Shown here: in pieces, positions 1 through 6,181 of the stretch
Layout of the letters: each line of letters starts with the position of its first letter
Position numbering within the stretch: the first letter of the stretch is position 1
DNA from: Saprospiraceae bacterium
Lineage (GTDB): Bacteria > Bacteroidota > Bacteroidia > Chitinophagales > Saprospiraceae
Reading direction: 5' to 3'
Assembly: GCA_015494245.1 (NCBI GenBank)
Contig: WGBN01000202.1
Location: 1 to 13,138, forward strand
DNA length: 13,138 nt
Made by a program: the position numbers and the translations under genes
The notes under the pieces: model-generated
Told to the model about the DNA's origin: nothing
Database searches by the model: none
Seen by the model: only the letters and a program-made list of their open reading frames with translations

Positions 1-11
1 GCCCTATACAA

Positions 12-110
12 TTACGCGATGCGAAGCGAGCGTAAAATCACATTAGAGGCCGCAAGGCCTCCACATTAGGGCCGCAGGCCCCACATTAGAACGCGAAGCG
101 TTCCACATTC
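12..110. repeat. array of four small hairpins with a constant CACATTA linker
   Basis: Four imperfectly related inverted repeats follow one another. H1 (12-35) has TTACGC/GCGTAA outer arms, an internal mismatch and the apex GCGAAGC. H2 (46-61) has the arms GAGGCC/GGCCTC and loop GCAA. H3 (69-81) has GGGCC/GGCCC and loop GCA. H4 (89-103) has GAACGC/GCGTTC and loop GAA. The 7-mer CACATTA lies at 39-45, 62-68 and 82-88, and CACATTC at 104-110. The last copy overlaps the gcvT stop codon (109-111). Stem sequences differ completely while pairing is kept, and every loop is closed by C-G, starts with G and ends with A. On the minus strand the array is the 3' untranslated region of gcvT, with unit TAATGTG plus hairpin. 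There is no T-tract, so it is not a standard terminator. It may continue left of the window. The structure is seen directly; its role is unknown. Confidence 0.85.
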
Positions 111-1209
111 AAACAAAAGGCACCTTCACCACCTCCGCCGGCAGCCGTTTCCGTCCAAAGGAGACAAAAAACCTCTTCCCGACTTCCGCAAATGCCGGAG
201 GCACATAGCCCATGCCGATGGGGGTATTGAGTGAGGGGGAGAGTGTGCCTGAAGTTACTTCGCCTATGGGGTTTCCGTTTTCGTCTTCGAGGGTATAGCC
301 TTGGCGGGGCACGCGTTTGCCCTCTACTTTGAAGCCTGTGAGTTTGCGTTTGGGGCCCTCTTCTTTGACGCGCAGGATGGGGTCTCTGCCTACGAAATCT
401 CCTTTTTTCAGTTTGGTAATCCAGCCGAGGCCGGCTTCTATGGGAGAGGTTTCGTCATTGATTTCGTGGCCGTAGAGGCAGTAGCCTTTTTCTAAGCGCA
501 AGGTATCGCGGGCGCCGAGGCCGGCGGGTTCGATGCCGAAGGCCTGGCCTGCTTCCATGACGGCATCCCAGAGGGCGGGCAGATGCTCGTTTTCCACGTA
601 GAGCTCGAAGCCCCCGGAGCCGGTATAGCCCGTGGCGGAGATGAGTACGTTGTCTATGCCTGCGAAGCGGCCTTTGGTGAAGTGGTAGTAAGGGATATCC
701 GCCAGAGCCACCTCTGTCAGACTTTGCAGGGCTTCAGTGGCTTTGGGGCCTTGTACGGCCAGCAAGCCGGTACGCTCTGAGATGTCTATGAGGCGAGTGT
801 CGAAGCGGTTGTGTTTTTGGATGTGGTTAAAATCTTTTTCGATGTTGGAGGCATTGACGACCAGCATGAAAGCCTCTTCGCCCTCCTGGCACTGATCGTC
901 GAAGAGGCGATAGACCAGCAGGTCGTCTATGATACCCCCCTCTTCGTTGGGCAGGCAGGAGTACTGTACCTGGCCGGGCTTGAGCTTGGCGGCGTTGTTG
1001 GAAGTAACCCATTGCACCAGTTGCAGAGCTTCGGGGCCTTTGACGATGAATTCGCCCATGTGAGATACATCAAAAACGCCTACCGAACGACGCACACAGA
1101 GATGCTCTTCGCGAATGCCGGCATAAGAAATGGGCATTTCATAGCCTGCAAACTCGGCCATGCGTGCGCCGAGGGCGCGGTGTTTTTCTGTCAGTGGAGT
1201 TGTTTTCAT
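109..1209 (-). CDS. gcvT: glycine cleavage system T protein (aminomethyltransferase)
   Basis: GcvT takes the aminomethyl group carried on lipoyl-GcvH, transfers the methylene to tetrahydrofolate and releases ammonia; it acts in the cytoplasm. The 366-residue product has the usual length. Visible family motifs are FDVSHMGEF (46-54), the folate-pocket region GGIIDDLLVY (91-100, conserved Asp near 96), NASNIEKD (119-126), ATGYTGSGGFELY (192-204) and GLGARDTLRLEKG (230-242). The C-terminal barrel runs from about 285 to 366 and includes IGEVTSGTLSPSL. The loop reads GYTGSGG where many bacterial homologues have GYTGEDG. The ATG at 1209 gives the expected MKTTPLTEKH N-terminus, without a Shine-Dalgarno, as is normal in Bacteroidota. 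It lies 15 bases behind the HEAT/cyclophilin gene and is probably co-transcribed with it. No glycine riboswitch fits in that gap, and gcvH and gcvP are not in the window. The stop codon abuts the hairpin array. Confidence 0.96.
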   Translation of the reverse strand: MKTTPLTEKHRALGARMAEFAGYEMPISYAGIREEHLCVRRSVGVFDVSHMGEFIVKGPEALQLVQWVTSNNAAKLKPGQVQYSCLPNEEGGIIDDLLVYRLFDDQCQEGEEAFMLVVNASNIEKDFNHIQKHNRFDTRLIDISERTGLLAVQGPKATEALQSLTEVALADIPYYHFTKGRFAGIDNVLISATGYTGSGGFELYVENEHLPALWDAVMEAGQAFGIEPAGLGARDTLRLEKGYCLYGHEINDETSPIEAGLGWITKLKKGDFVGRDPILRVKEEGPKRKLTGFKVEGKRVPRQGYTLEDENGNPIGEVTSGTLSPSLNTPIGMGYVPPAFAEVGKRFFVSFGRKRLPAEVVKVPFV

Positions 1210-1224
1210 CTGTAAGACTTTGAT

Positions 1225-3237
1225 TTATTGAGACAGGAGTACGGCCTTCTCCAGCACATCGCCCTGCACCATTTTATGGACGGCCTCCATGCCCTTGATT
1301 ACGCGCCCAAAGATAGTATAGTTTCCATCGAGATGGGGCGTGGGCGAGTGGGTGATGAAAAATTGAGTGCATTCCGTATCGGGGCCGGCAGAGGCCATGC
1401 CGAGATAGCCCTCGCCATCGTAATAGAGTTGTGGCACTTCCGTGCGGATGCTGTAGTCCAGACTGCCATAGCCGTCGCCGCGGGGGCAGCCTCCCTGAAT
1501 GACAAAATTGGGCACCACGCGGTGGAAGGGCTTGCCGTTATAGAAGCCGTCTTCAACCAGTTGCAGGAAGTTGATGACGCTGCCCGGAGCGTATTCGGGC
1601 CAGAGCTCGAGCTCAACATCGCCCTGAGTGGTTTTGAGGAGCACATGCGGCTTGGCACCTGCCTGGCGAAGAGCCTGCCAGTCTATGGGGTGGTTATAAG
1701 CGGGGGGCTCCGGCCTCGGCGCCTCACGGCCTTGCAGATAAGCAATGGCCTTTTCGAGGGCATATTTGGTCTCCGTCTCGCGGGGAAGTTGCAGGCCCCG
1801 AAGGGCATTTTCCAGCAAGCCGACGCTATCGGCAAAAGTTTCCCGGAAGAAGAGCTTGGGGTCGGCCAGGATGTAAGCGGCCTCGGTCATCATGCCTATG
1901 TCGCCCGAACGTATGGCTTCCGCCAAATAAGCACTGACCTCTTTCCTGACTTTATCGGGTTTTGGCCGAAAGGCCCTGTCAAATTTTTTCACCCGCATGC
2001 AATCGCCCAAAGCTCTGATCCCCGCAGTTCGAACAGCGGGATGGGGATCGGCTTTCGCCAAATGATAGACCTCGCGGTAATTCTTGTAGAAACTGCCGAG
2101 AGCACGAACAATGGCAGCCCGCATATAGGGATTTTCGGATACGTCGTAGGCCGTTTTGAGTTCGTATTTAATGCGGTTGTGAGAAGTGCCGAAGTAGTAG
2201 GGAAGGTGGTGTTCGGCAGCGGCATAGAGCATCCACTTGGTCTCGTTGGCAGGCAGGCTGTCGCGGGCAAAGCGCCAATAGCGCTTGGCATCTGTCTTAT
2301 AGCCGTGAGCCAGCAGGTATTCAGCAGCACATCGGCTCACCTGAGGGTTTTTGTCGTGCAGGGCTGCAAAGGCAAAGGGAGCCGTTTTTTCGTATTCAAA
2401 GTAGCTCAGAGCCCTTAGGATGTTGCAGCGAACGCGGTAATCGGGTTCTCTATAGAATCGTTTTTGCAAGGCCAGCAAGGCCGTATCTTTTTGGGTTTTG
2501 CCGAGAGCCGTGGCTATACACTGCCGGATGTAAGGATTGTCGTCCTCAAGAATGGGAATAAGGGTATCCGTATAAGAGCGCAGTTTGATTTTTTTGGCGC
2601 GATGCAGATAATTGGCGGCCATCAGGCGCACGCTGGGAGGCATTTCTTCCGAACAAACGTAGTTAACCATGAGGCGGGTTCCCTCGGGCAGGGTGATGCC
2701 GCGCAGGGCATAGCGATAAATGCCCCGTGTCTGGCCTTCTATCAGCAAGGTATCGGTGGGCTTGTAAGTAGCTATAGTAGCCAGATAACGCAGGTGTTTT
2801 TTATCTCCACACTTACCAACGGCCTCCAACAATGCACTGTGAAAAAGAGCATAATGCCGCGCCGTGTCCTGCCTGACAAAAGCCTTAGTCAAAGCGGGCA
2901 GGGCTGCGGGATCGCCGATTTGCCCCAAGGCATAAGCCGCTGCTGCGCGCACCTCCAGGACTTCATCGCTAAGAAGGGGGATGAGGTGGTCTATGGCAGC
3001 TGCTTTGCGCAGGGAGCCGAAGGCCCGGGCTGCCGCAAAGCGCAGGTTGGGATCGGCGCTTTCCAGATAAGGATAGAGGCTGTCGGCCTGCCTTTTGTCC
3101 TGAAAATCCAGGATGCGCAGAATGTCCGGATCGGAGAACTTCAGGGCATCGCCCTCAAAAGCCTTGGGCTGAGGTGGCATGCAGGCAGCAAGTTGAAGCA
3201 TGGCCAATGCAAAAAGCAGGTATGAAGCGGCTTTCAT
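1225..3237 (-). CDS. HEAT-repeat lipoprotein with C-terminal cyclophilin-type peptidylprolyl isomerase domain
   Basis: The 670-residue product starts with a lipoprotein signal peptide (hydrophobic 5-18, lipobox LAAC with Cys19), so it should be anchored in the envelope facing the periplasm. Residues about 50-500 form an alpha-helical repeat region with HEAT-like units, for example DPNLRFAAARAFGSL (62-76), VRAAAAYALGQIGD (96-109), NPYIRQCIATALG (234-246), NPYMRAAIVRALGSF (369-383) and HPAVRTAGIRALG (399-411). Residues about 531-668 are a cyclophilin domain: FHRV (571-574, catalytic Arg573), FVIQGG (578-583), GMASAGPD (613-620), TQFFITH (624-630, Gln625) and PHLDG (634-638), where His replaces the eukaryotic Trp as in many bacterial cyclophilins. 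The catalytic residues are present, so it should isomerise Xaa-Pro bonds; the HEAT part probably binds a partner or client. The fusion is known in Bacteroidota. The start is supported by the signal peptide and a -7 element 23 bases upstream. Confidence 0.9.
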   Translation of the reverse strand: MKAASYLLFALAMLQLAACMPPQPKAFEGDALKFSDPDILRILDFQDKRQADSLYPYLESADPNLRFAAARAFGSLRKAAAIDHLIPLLSDEVLEVRAAAAYALGQIGDPAALPALTKAFVRQDTARHYALFHSALLEAVGKCGDKKHLRYLATIATYKPTDTLLIEGQTRGIYRYALRGITLPEGTRLMVNYVCSEEMPPSVRLMAANYLHRAKKIKLRSYTDTLIPILEDDNPYIRQCIATALGKTQKDTALLALQKRFYREPDYRVRCNILRALSYFEYEKTAPFAFAALHDKNPQVSRCAAEYLLAHGYKTDAKRYWRFARDSLPANETKWMLYAAAEHHLPYYFGTSHNRIKYELKTAYDVSENPYMRAAIVRALGSFYKNYREVYHLAKADPHPAVRTAGIRALGDCMRVKKFDRAFRPKPDKVRKEVSAYLAEAIRSGDIGMMTEAAYILADPKLFFRETFADSVGLLENALRGLQLPRETETKYALEKAIAYLQGREAPRPEPPAYNHPIDWQALRQAGAKPHVLLKTTQGDVELELWPEYAPGSVINFLQLVEDGFYNGKPFHRVVPNFVIQGGCPRGDGYGSLDYSIRTEVPQLYYDGEGYLGMASAGPDTECTQFFITHSPTPHLDGNYTIFGRVIKGMEAVHKMVQGDVLEKAVLLSQ

Positions 3238-3259
3238 GGTGGTGTGGGTTTTGCTTGGC

Positions 3260-3267
3260 CAAAAGTA
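3260..3267 (-). promoter_or_regulatory. putative Bacteroidota -7 promoter element for the HEAT/cyclophilin gene
   Basis: On the minus strand this reads TACTTTTG, an exact match to TAnnTTTG, 22 bases before the ATG at 3237. No TTTG is seen at the -33 distance; instead a 6-bp inverted repeat (GAAAGA 3277-3282, TCTTTC 3291-3296) occupies that place. The identical octamer stands before xth. Expected start of transcription is around 3253, giving a short leader. Confidence 0.55.
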
Positions 3268-3353
3268 CGATTTTTAGAAAGAGTGTAACATCTTTCATGG
3301 CAGGCGAAGGCGCTCCGGCAATAGGGTGCTCTCCTCCTTGGCCCCGATCCGGT

Positions 3354-4124
3354 TCAGATATCAATATCCATCCATACGGGGCAGTGGTCGGAATGGCGGG
3401 CATCGTTTCGGTGAGTAACTTCGAGGATGGCTGACTTGAGGTTGTCGGTCACGGACTGATAATCTATGCGCCAGCCCTTGTTGTTCTCACGGGCACGGGC
3501 GCGATAGCTCCACCAACTGTATTCGACTTTATCGGGATGACAATAGCGGAAGGCATCGGTAAAGCCATGGGCAAACCACTTGTCTAACCAGGCGCGCTCT
3601 TCGGGCAGGAAGCCCGAGGTCTTTTTGTTGCGCACGGGATCGTGAATATCCATAGGAGTATGGGCAATGTTGTAATCTCCTGCAACAATCATCTTCGGGC
3701 GGCTTTTCAGCAACTCGTGTATCCAATCGTAGAAGAAATCGAGAAACTCCATTTTTACGGCCTGGCGCACATCTCCCGTAGTTCCGGAAGGGAAATAAAC
3801 ATTGATCAGCGTCCAATCGCCAAAATCCGTGCGCAAGACGCGCCCTTCATGGTCGTATTGCTCATGGCCACAGCCCTGAATAATCTGATCGGGTTCCTGC
3901 TTGAAAAAGGTAGCCACGCCACTATAACCCGGCTTTTGAGCCGAATACCAGGCGTGTTTGTAGCCGAGAGCTTCCAACTCCTGTATATTGACCTGCTCTT
4001 CACGGGCTTTGGTTTCCTGCAGGCAGAGGATGTCGCAGGGGTTTTCGGCCAGCCATTCAGCCAGGCCTTTCTTCAAAGCGGCACGGATACCGTTTACGTT
4101 ATAGGAAACAATAGATGTAGGCAT
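3354..4124 (-). CDS. xth: exodeoxyribonuclease III (AP endonuclease family)
   Basis: A Mg-dependent exonuclease/AP endonuclease of the EEP superfamily that cuts at abasic sites and trims 3' ends in base-excision repair. From the ATG at 4124 the product is 256 residues, the normal length. Motifs in order: YNVNGIR (8-14), LCLQETK (33-39, metal-binding Glu37), GYSGVA (66-71), NVYFPSG (108-114, Tyr110), GDYNIAHTP (149-157, Asp150 and Asn152), SWWSYR (203-208), GWRIDY (217-222, Asp221) and SDHCPV (245-250, Asp246 and His247). All catalytic positions are present. The reading frame continues 39 codons upstream to an ATG at 4241, but homology begins at MPTSIVSYNVNG and an exact -7 promoter element lies at 4160-4167 inside that extension, so I chose 4124. 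It is the first gene of a minus-strand run and is divergent from acpP. Confidence 0.95.
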   Translation of the reverse strand: MPTSIVSYNVNGIRAALKKGLAEWLAENPCDILCLQETKAREEQVNIQELEALGYKHAWYSAQKPGYSGVATFFKQEPDQIIQGCGHEQYDHEGRVLRTDFGDWTLINVYFPSGTTGDVRQAVKMEFLDFFYDWIHELLKSRPKMIVAGDYNIAHTPMDIHDPVRNKKTSGFLPEERAWLDKWFAHGFTDAFRYCHPDKVEYSWWSYRARARENNKGWRIDYQSVTDNLKSAILEVTHRNDARHSDHCPVWMDIDI

Positions 4125-4159
4125 ATTAACGGGCTTGTTTGTGAGTGAGTGACAGAGTG

Positions 4160-4167
4160 CAAAAGTA
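4160..4167 (-). promoter_or_regulatory. putative -7 promoter element for xth
   Basis: The minus strand reads TACTTTTG here, exactly TAnnTTTG, 35 bases before the xth ATG at 4124. No clear -33 TTTG is visible at 19-21 bases. It argues against the longer xth reading frame that would start at 4241. Confidence 0.55.
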
Positions 4168-4314
4168 AGAGATAGTTTGGAGTTTGACGGCAGGGCCTTG
4201 CAAAGAGGCCACAAAGGGCGAGTAAGGGCCCTTGAGGCCATAGCGGACGAAGATTTACAAAACCTTGATTTTCAACAACTTACGAAAAACGGCGCAAAAA
4301 AAAATCGAAAAACC

Positions 4315-4346
4315 TTTGGCTATGGGCATAGATATCTCTTTCTTTG
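4315..4346 (+). promoter_or_regulatory. putative Bacteroidota promoter for acpP
   Basis: TTTG at 4315-4318 is followed after 20 bases by TTTCTTTG at 4339-4346. This matches the phylum pattern TTTG-N19-21-TAnnTTTG with one mismatch. Transcription would start near 4353, about 26 bases before the acpP ATG. The rest of the 254-base divergent region (4125-4378) holds the xth promoter element and a 10-bp palindrome AAGGGCCCTT at 4224-4233; I see no small gene in it. Confidence 0.55.
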
Positions 4347-4378
4347 CACCACATTTTGGAAAACCAAAAGCGTTAACT

Positions 4379-4612
4379 ATGTCTAACATTGCAGAAAAAG
4401 TGACTAAAATCATCGTGGACAAGCTTGGGATTGATGAATCCGAAGTTACACCCGATGCCAACTTCACCAATGATCTGGGGGCTGACTCCCTCGACATTGT
4501 AGAGTTGATCATGCAGTTCGAGCAGGAATTCGATATTTCGATTCCCGACGAGCAAGCTGAGAATATCCAGACGGTGGGAGACGCCATCAAGTATCTGGAA
4601 TCTCAGCTCTAA
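4379..4612 (+). CDS. acpP: acyl carrier protein
   Basis: The carrier of growing acyl chains in type II fatty-acid synthesis. The product is 77 residues, very acidic, with the classic four-helix ACP sequence. The phosphopantetheine site is in GADSLDIVEL, with Ser37 (DSL) as the attachment residue for AcpS. Further family features are TKIIVDKLGI near the N-terminus, FTNDLGADS, and IPDEQAENIQTVGDAIKYLE at the end. The open frame extends upstream to 4265, but that extension is unlike any ACP and overlaps the promoter, so the ATG at 4379 is the start. fabF follows, as in most bacteria, but here a strong terminator (4745-4784) lies between the two genes. Confidence 0.97.
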   Translation: MSNIAEKVTKIIVDKLGIDESEVTPDANFTNDLGADSLDIVELIMQFEQEFDISIPDEQAENIQTVGDAIKYLESQL

Positions 4613-4744
4613 GTGATTGCCCGATGTTGCCTTTTGGCCTGCCGTATATTGGCCTGACAAGTTAGCAGGTCTGCCTGCCGATGGCATCGGCTTCACGCGG
4701 GCTTACCTGGTGGTAGTGCCATTAAGTACGCAGGCGAAGGAGGT

Positions 4745-4784
4745 AGTAGTTTGCGCATTTAACCGATGCGCAAACTACTTTTTT
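4745..4784 (+). terminator. strong intrinsic terminator between acpP and fabF
   Basis: The 5' arm AGTAGTTTGCGCAT (4745-4758) and 3' arm ATGCGCAAACTACT (4766-4779) pair perfectly over 14 bp around a 7-base loop. A run of six T follows at 4779-4784. It lies 132 bases after the acpP stop. It should end most acpP transcripts and uncouple acpP level from fabF-rnc. The stretch from 4613 to 4744 has no gene; it contains only a small palindrome at 4677-4691. Confidence 0.88.
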
Positions 4785-4802
4785 ATTTATCCCCGTCTTT
4801 TG

Positions 4803-4810
4803 TAGCTTTG
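4803..4810 (+). promoter_or_regulatory. putative -7 promoter element for fabF, overlapped by a palindrome
   Basis: TAGCTTTG is an exact TAnnTTTG match 23 bases before the fabF ATG. The place of the -33 element, 20 bases upstream, is T-rich (4779-4782) and falls in the tail of the acpP terminator. A perfect 10-bp palindrome TTTGCGCAAA (4807-4816) overlaps the element and would cover the expected start of transcription. Confidence 0.6.
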
Positions 4811-4833
4811 CGCAAACTCACCAAACACGATAT

Positions 4834-6084
4834 ATGAAAAGGGTCGTCATCACCGGAATTGGAGCCGTCACCCCGCTTGGTAACGACATTCCGTCTTTGT
4901 TGGAAAGCCTGCAAAAAGGCGTGAGTGGAGCCAATCTCATTGAGCAATTCGATGCCAGCAATTTTAAAACGCGTTTTGCCTGCGAAGTCAAAGACTTCGA
5001 CCCCGTAGAAATCCTCGGACGCAAAGAAGTCAGGCGCTTAGACCGTTTTGGAGTTTTTGGCATAAGCTCTGCCATTCAAGCCATAGAAGATTCCGGCATA
5101 GAGCCCGAAAAAGAAAACCCCGATCGCGTAGGTGTCATTTGGGGCTCCGGCATCGGAGGCCTGAAAACGCTGGAAGACGAAATCAAAAACTTCGAGCGCG
5201 GCAATGGTACACCGCGCTTCAACCCCTTTCTCATCCCCAAGATGATTATTGATATCGTCGCGGGGCACATCTCTATCAGATACGGCTTTCGAGGCGCCAA
5301 CTTTGCTACGGTATCGGCCTGTGCCTCCTCCAACCACGCCTTAGGAGTGGCTTTTGACTACATCCGCCTTGGCCGCAATGACATAGTCATTACCGGCGGG
5401 TCAGAAGCCACCATCACAGAAGTGGGCGTGGGCGGATTCAACGCCATGAAAGCCCTTTCTACCCGCAACGACGACTACAAAACGGCTTCACGCCCCTTCG
5501 ACAAAGACCGCGACGGCTTCGTCATGGGTGAAGGCGGCGGCAGCCTCGTTCTGGAAGAATTGGAACACGCCAAAAAACGCGGCGCCAGGATATATGCCGA
5601 AGTCGCAGGCATCGCCGCCACTGCAGATGCCCATCACATTACAGCCCCCCATCCCGAAGGCTTGGGCGCAAAAAAGGTCATGGAAACTGCCCTGCAAATG
5701 GCAGGCATGAACCCCGGCGATATAGACTACATCAATGTACATGGCACTTCTACCCCTCTGGGAGACATCTCAGAAGTCAAAGCCATCCAGCAAGTTTTTG
5801 GAGAAGATGCCTACAAGCTGAATATCAGCTCCACCAAGTCTATGACCGGCCACCTGCTTGGCGCCGCAGGCGCAGTGGAAGCCATCATCAGCGTATTGGC
5901 AATCGCCCACAAATTTGTCCCCCCCACGATCAATCACTTTACAGATGATCCCAACTTTGATCAGAAACTGAACTTTACCTTCAACAAAGCCCAGGAACGC
6001 GATGTACGCGCCGTACTTAGCAACACCTTTGGCTTTGGCGGGCATAATGCCTCCATCATCCTCAAAAAATATGAAGGAGCATAA
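4834..6084 (+). CDS. fabF: 3-oxoacyl-[acyl-carrier-protein] synthase II
   Basis: KAS II condenses malonyl-ACP with acyl-ACP, the elongation step of fatty-acid synthesis, in the cytoplasm. The 416-residue thiolase-fold product has the full catalytic triad at the same positions as E. coli FabF: Cys163 in SACASSNHALG, His303 in NVHGTSTPLGD and His340 in KSMTGHLLGAAGA. The N-terminus MKRVVITGIGAVTPLG and the C-terminal FGFGGHNASI (399-408) are typical. The start is the ATG at 4834, 23 bases behind a -7 element, with an A-rich and SD-less leader. It follows acpP (its substrate carrier) across a terminator and precedes rnc by 50 bases, probably as a two-gene transcript. Confidence 0.97.
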   Translation: MKRVVITGIGAVTPLGNDIPSLLESLQKGVSGANLIEQFDASNFKTRFACEVKDFDPVEILGRKEVRRLDRFGVFGISSAIQAIEDSGIEPEKENPDRVGVIWGSGIGGLKTLEDEIKNFERGNGTPRFNPFLIPKMIIDIVAGHISIRYGFRGANFATVSACASSNHALGVAFDYIRLGRNDIVITGGSEATITEVGVGGFNAMKALSTRNDDYKTASRPFDKDRDGFVMGEGGGSLVLEELEHAKKRGARIYAEVAGIAATADAHHITAPHPEGLGAKKVMETALQMAGMNPGDIDYINVHGTSTPLGDISEVKAIQQVFGEDAYKLNISSTKSMTGHLLGAAGAVEAIISVLAIAHKFVPPTINHFTDDPNFDQKLNFTFNKAQERDVRAVLSNTFGFGGHNASIILKKYEGA

Positions 6085-6097
6085 AGGACCCGTTCGC

Positions 6098-6103
6098 AGG
6101 AGG
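6098..6103 (+). promoter_or_regulatory. consensus Shine-Dalgarno AGGAGG facing an ATG out of frame with rnc
   Basis: AGGAGG ends 9 bases before the ATG at 6113. It is the only well-placed consensus Shine-Dalgarno I see before a gene in the window. It is 31 bases from the TTG at 6135 that opens the rnc frame, too far to serve that codon directly. Confidence 0.5.
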
Positions 6104-6112
6104 TGCAAAAGC

Positions 6113-6181
6113 ATGAATCCGGAAAAGAACGATTTTGATTCTGAAAAGCTACAAAAGGTTTTACAACTACTTCTTGTCTAA
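6113..6181 (+). CDS. possible 22-codon overlapping leader ORF, or displaced N-terminus of rnc
   Basis: The ATG at 6113, ideally spaced from AGGAGG, opens a 22-codon frame (starting MNPEKNDFDSEKL, ending QLLLV) that stops at 6179-6181. It overlaps the first 16 codons of the rnc frame. It could be a leader peptide that brings ribosomes to rnc by coupling. It could also be the true N-terminus of RNase III broken by one extra T in the run of four at 6133-6136: with three T the frames join as MNPEKND then LILKSYKR. The sequence alone cannot decide. Confidence 0.35.
   Translation: MNPEKNDFDSEKLQKVLQLLLV

Noticed and set aside
12..110. CRISPR array or integron attC site
   Set aside because: The constant part is only 7 bases, the variable parts are short palindromes rather than spacers, and there is no attC-type core site or cas gene.
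1210..1224. Glycine riboswitch before gcvT
   Set aside because: Only 15 bases separate gcvT from the upstream gene, too little for such a structure.
1228..2418. Open frame of 396 codons on the plus strand
   Set aside because: It is exactly antisense to the HEAT/cyclophilin gene, shows no recognisable domain, and is a by-product of that gene's codon usage. The same holds for 2464-3225, 3642-4148 and 811-1215.
4125..4241. N-terminal extension of xth by 39 codons
   Set aside because: The extension resembles no exonuclease III and contains the -7 promoter element at 4160-4167; homology starts at the ATG at 4124.
4265..4378. N-terminal extension of acpP by 38 codons
   Set aside because: ACPs begin at MSNIAEKV; the extension overlaps the promoter elements at 4315-4346.
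4617..4805. Small open frame of 62 codons between acpP and fabF
   Set aside because: It reads through the terminator hairpin and has no start signal or recognisable sequence.
5634..5641. Further copy of the CACATTA linker inside fabF
   Set aside because: It is a lone 7-mer within conserved coding sequence without a flanking hairpin, so chance.
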